A program made the position numbers and the translations under genes. This document shows positions 61,965-64,000 of a DNA stretch of 64,000 nt, piece by piece. Position 1 is the stretch's first letter. Each line of letters starts with the position of its first letter. The notes under the pieces were generated by a model that had not been told where the DNA came from, did no database searches, and saw nothing but the letters and a program-made list of their open reading frames with translations. Source of the DNA: Desulfobaculum sp044987625 (lineage in GTDB: Bacteria; Desulfobacterota; Desulfovibrionia; Desulfovibrionales; Desulfovibrionaceae); NCBI RefSeq assembly GCF_044987625.1, contig NZ_JBJDSB010000002.1, forward strand, positions 744,001-808,000, given 5' to 3'.

Positions 61965-62681
61965 ATGAATAGGTGGAACGCGATGCGCAGAGTGCAATTT
62001 CGGGATGTATCCCACGAGGCGGCAAGTCTTATGCTGTTGACCCTTGGGGCGACTATCACGGCTTTTTCGTGCAAGGCCATGGCTATCCCTCAGGGGGTGG
62101 TGTTTGGCGGGTTGTCCGGGGCGGCGCTGTTGGCGCACCGTTTGTCTGAGTGGGCGACACCCGGTATGTGGCTGCTGGTGCTGAATGCACCGCTGTTTGT
62201 GCTGGGCGGGGCGCTGGTCGGGCGGCGCTTCTTTTTTGTAAGTCTGTACGGGATGCTGTGCCTTTCTTTGGGCATGGACGCCATCGACGTACGGGTAACG
62301 TTTCCAAACCCTGTGGCGGGCGCTGTGGCAACCGGCATGGTGATGGGCTTTGGCACCGCGCTGGTGCTGTTGGCGCATGGGTCGCAGGGCGGGCTGGATA
62401 TTGTCGCAAGATGTCTATCTCAGAGGTTGCAAGCCTCTGCCGGTGCGGTGTATCTGTCTTTCGATGTCGTGCTGTTTAGCTGCGCGGCTATGATCCTTGG
62501 AGGGGCCACGGTTGCGACCTCTTTGACGGTGACAGTCGCCATGGCGGCCACGACGGATATTGTCATGCGGTGTGCGGTGTGGTGTCGCGCGCATGCCGCC
62601 CGGATGAGTGTTTCCGTGCCGGTTGGTGCCGGCGCTCACGCGGTAGTTCCCGTGCCTGTGCATGTGCGCCGGAAGCACTGA
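61965..62681 (+). CDS. YitT-family membrane protein lacking the C-terminal DUF2179
   Basis: 238-residue inner-membrane protein. The YitT core is clear: ITAFSCKAMAIPQGVVFGGLSGAALL, LNAPLFVLGGALVGRRFF, GMVMGFGTALVLLAHGSQGG and LDIVARCLSQRL, with five to six hydrophobic helices. The usual C-terminal soluble domain is absent; the chain ends in a Val/Pro-rich tail. The transported or sensed molecule is unknown. GGGAG precedes the ATG at 61965. The sigma-54-like promoter at 61901 suggests regulated expression, perhaps by the activator encoded at 63.2 kb. Confidence 0.8.
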   Translation: MNRWNAMRRVQFRDVSHEAASLMLLTLGATITAFSCKAMAIPQGVVFGGLSGAALLAHRLSEWATPGMWLLVLNAPLFVLGGALVGRRFFFVSLYGMLCLSLGMDAIDVRVTFPNPVAGAVATGMVMGFGTALVLLAHGSQGGLDIVARCLSQRLQASAGAVYLSFDVVLFSCAAMILGGATVATSLTVTVAMAATTDIVMRCAVWCRAHAARMSVSVPVGAGAHAVVPVPVHVRRKH

Positions 62682-62704
62682 GAGAAGTGATCTTTACCAG
62701 AGAA

Positions 62705-62718
62705 GGGTCAATTGACCC
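62705..62718. promoter_or_regulatory. Perfect 14-bp palindrome
   Basis: GGGTCAATTGACCC lies 13 bases before the start of the next gene and just upstream of its ribosome-binding site. It suits a dimeric repressor. Confidence 0.5.
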
Positions 62719-62730
62719 TCGGAGATGAGC

Positions 62731-63018
62731 ATGACCAAGGCACGTTCCGGGTTGCAGACCATTGAGGGGTATGTTGGGCCGTACAGCTGGGACGAGAATG
62801 AAGAAATCGTCACGGTGTCGGTCATTACGGATGAGAACAGGGAGTACGTGGTGGAGCATTCCGGGCCGGGCGCCCGCCTGCTCGACTATGTTGATGAGTA
62901 CATCCGTGCCAAGGGGGCGGTTCGCAAAAGCCGTGACCATTTCAGTCTGACGGTACAGAGCTTCGATGTGATCGACGCGCCCGAACTGGACGACTGGATT
63001 GAGGATGACGACTGGTAG
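62731..63018 (+). CDS. Hypothetical protein of 95 residues
   Basis: Acidic small protein that I do not recognise, with a beta-rich middle (IEGYVGPYSWDENEEIVTVSVITDENREYVVEH) and a very acidic end (DAPELDDWIEDDDW). It has no signal or membrane segment. GGAG lies six bases before the ATG at 62731; another ATG two codons earlier sits inside that site. It follows the YitT-type gene and the palindrome at 62705. Confidence 0.7.
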   Translation: MTKARSGLQTIEGYVGPYSWDENEEIVTVSVITDENREYVVEHSGPGARLLDYVDEYIRAKGAVRKSRDHFSLTVQSFDVIDAPELDDWIEDDDW

Positions 63019-63058
63019 GGCATCCTCGCCGCCCGTCAGGGTTTTTCCCACGCAGAAC

Positions 63059-63099
63059 GAGACTCCGCAGGATAATGCCGGCGGGGTCTCCGCTGTTTT
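63059..63099 (+). terminator. Terminator after the 95-residue gene
   Basis: GAGACTCCGC (63059-63068) pairs with GCGGGGTCTC (63081-63090) with one wobble; CGCTGTTTT follows. Confidence 0.75.
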
Positions 63100-63216
63100 A
63101 AGCGCGGGAAGCTGGCGGGCTGCTCTTTCCCCTGCCTGTGGGGTGCTGATTTTGGTTGCAAGGGGGGATGGGCCGGACGTACAGTGCCGCCACCGGAGTT
63201 CTTGGAGAAAAGTACG

Positions 63217-64000
63217 ATGAAACGTGTTTTGGTCGCGACGCCGGATGCCGCCGTATCCAGCATCATCCGCGAAAGTTATACCACGCCGCCCACCATAGAT
63301 ACCGCCTTGAAGCGGGAGGAGTTCGGCCACCATTTGGCGCGCAGGCAGTACGATACGCTGTTTGTGGATGTTGCCATGCTGGATGTGCCGCCCACCAATG
63401 GCGATGCGCAGGCCTTTGTGGATGCGCTGGCGCCCATTGCCCGCACCAGCCCGCATGCGGAAATCGTCATCCTTGCGCCGCCGGAGCGCCTGCGCGCCGC
63501 CGTCAGGCTGGTGAAGGCCGGTGCGGACGACTACCTCAATTATCCGCTGGACCGTACCGAGGTCCGCTATGTGCTGGAAAGCCTGTATGAAAGCCTTAAG
63601 CTCCAGACCGAGATGGATTACTTCCGCGCGGAGGTGGGCGTGGGGCGCTTTATGCAGGTTGTGGGCACGCGCACGCCATCCATGCGCGCCGTGTTCGACA
63701 AGGCGCGCCTTGTGGCGCCAACGTCGTCCATTGTGCTCCTTACGGGCGAAACCGGGACGGGCAAGGGCGTTATCGCGCGCCTTATCCATGCCCTTGGCGC
63801 GCACAGTTCCGGGCCTTTCGTCAGCGTGCACTGCGGCGCAATCCCCGACACCCTCATCGAGAGCGAACTCTTTGGGCACGAGAAGGGCGCATTCACCAGC
63901 GCGGTGAAGCGCAAGCTCGGCCGCTTTGAGGTGGCCGCCGGTGGCACCATATTCCTTGATGAAATCGGCACGGTGACGCCGTCTGCGCAGGTGAAACTGC
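63217..64000 (+). CDS. Sigma-54-dependent transcription activator, 5' part (runs off the window)
   Basis: 261 codons are present and the frame is still open at the window end. The N terminus is a receiver-like domain (VLVATPDAAV..., LFVDVAML, KAGADDYLNYPLDRTEV); the acidic pocket and the usual Lys-Pro pair are degenerate. The AAA+ domain begins with VGTRTPSMRAVF, Walker A GETGTGKG (177-184), and SVHCGAIPDTLIESELFGHEKG. The loop that contacts sigma-54 reads GAFTSA (224-229) instead of GAFTGA. Walker B is GGTIFLDEIG. GGAG precedes the ATG. The DNA-binding domain would lie beyond the window. Confidence 0.9.
   Translation, partial: MKRVLVATPDAAVSSIIRESYTTPPTIDTALKREEFGHHLARRQYDTLFVDVAMLDVPPTNGDAQAFVDALAPIARTSPHAEIVILAPPERLRAAVRLVKAGADDYLNYPLDRTEVRYVLESLYESLKLQTEMDYFRAEVGVGRFMQVVGTRTPSMRAVFDKARLVAPTSSIVLLTGETGTGKGVIARLIHALGAHSSGPFVSVHCGAIPDTLIESELFGHEKGAFTSAVKRKLGRFEVAAGGTIFLDEIGTVTPSAQVKL

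Overview
The window looks like chromosomal DNA of a sulfate-reducing deltaproteobacterium of the Desulfovibrio group (Desulfovibrionales). The GC-rich coding style, a Tat-exported periplasmic [NiFe] hydrogenase (HynBA) with its maturation genes, a split 'archaeal-type' glutamate synthase made of three ferredoxin-rich or glutaminase polypeptides, and a PEP synthase-like enzyme all point that way. The group assignment is an inference from gene content; no rRNA or tRNA gene is present to confirm it.

Layout. 0-3.3 kb: 3' part of a PEP synthase-like gene, ung, then a convergent gap full of hairpin repeats. 3.3-9.5 kb: a minus-strand M23 peptidase, the hynB-hynA-hynC-hypC cluster and a CBS-domain protein. 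9.7-18.3 kb: pcm, a DUF368 transporter, mrp, a lytic transglycosylase, pgsA, then a run with two PilT-type ATPases, a zinc-ribbon protein, an FtsB-like protein and a TPR protein. 18.4-30.1 kb: a lipoprotein, fbp-tsaD, trxA, bamD, an unknown gene, an EF-G paralogue, a DUF2062 protein, otsB-otsA (trehalose) and rsmA. 30.1-37.9 kb: HU, a small membrane protein, then a macromolecular-synthesis cluster rpsU-yqeY-mutS2-dnaG-rpoD. 38-46.1 kb: a nuclease, a full-length glutamate synthase large subunit, an RRM RNA-binding protein with an attenuator-like leader, an 800-bp G-skewed non-coding tract with a diverged duplication, and a CBM9-like protein. 46.4-52.2 kb (minus): a DUF1499 lipoprotein and the split glutamate synthase operon. 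52.6-55.8 kb: yajC-secD-secF. 55.9-56.7 kb: tandem repeats. 56.7-60.7 kb (minus): an unknown gene, a chemotaxis receptor and a zinc-ribbon membrane protein. 61.9-64 kb: a YitT-type membrane protein behind a sigma-54-like promoter, an unknown gene, and the 5' part of a sigma-54 activator that runs off the end.

How the genes work together. Hydrogen oxidation (HynBA and its processing proteins), nitrogen assimilation (two glutamate synthases), gluconeogenesis (PEP synthase-like enzyme, Fbp), osmoprotection (OtsAB), envelope biogenesis and export (BamD, SecDF-YajC, PgsA, DUF368, M23 and SLT enzymes) and information processing (RpsU, DnaG, RpoD, MutS2, EF-G paralogue, RsmA, TsaD) are packed mostly as short operons, separated by strong Rho-independent terminators.

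The most unusual material is non-coding. One family of short stem-loops, about seven copies with conserved flanks and compensatory stem changes, is found only in two tail-to-tail intergenic regions. There is also a possible three-way switching leader in front of the RRM protein, a duplicated G-skewed module, and an orphan mini-ORF with a very strong ribosome-binding site followed by a hairpin. No CRISPR array, prophage, insertion sequence, tRNA or rRNA was seen.
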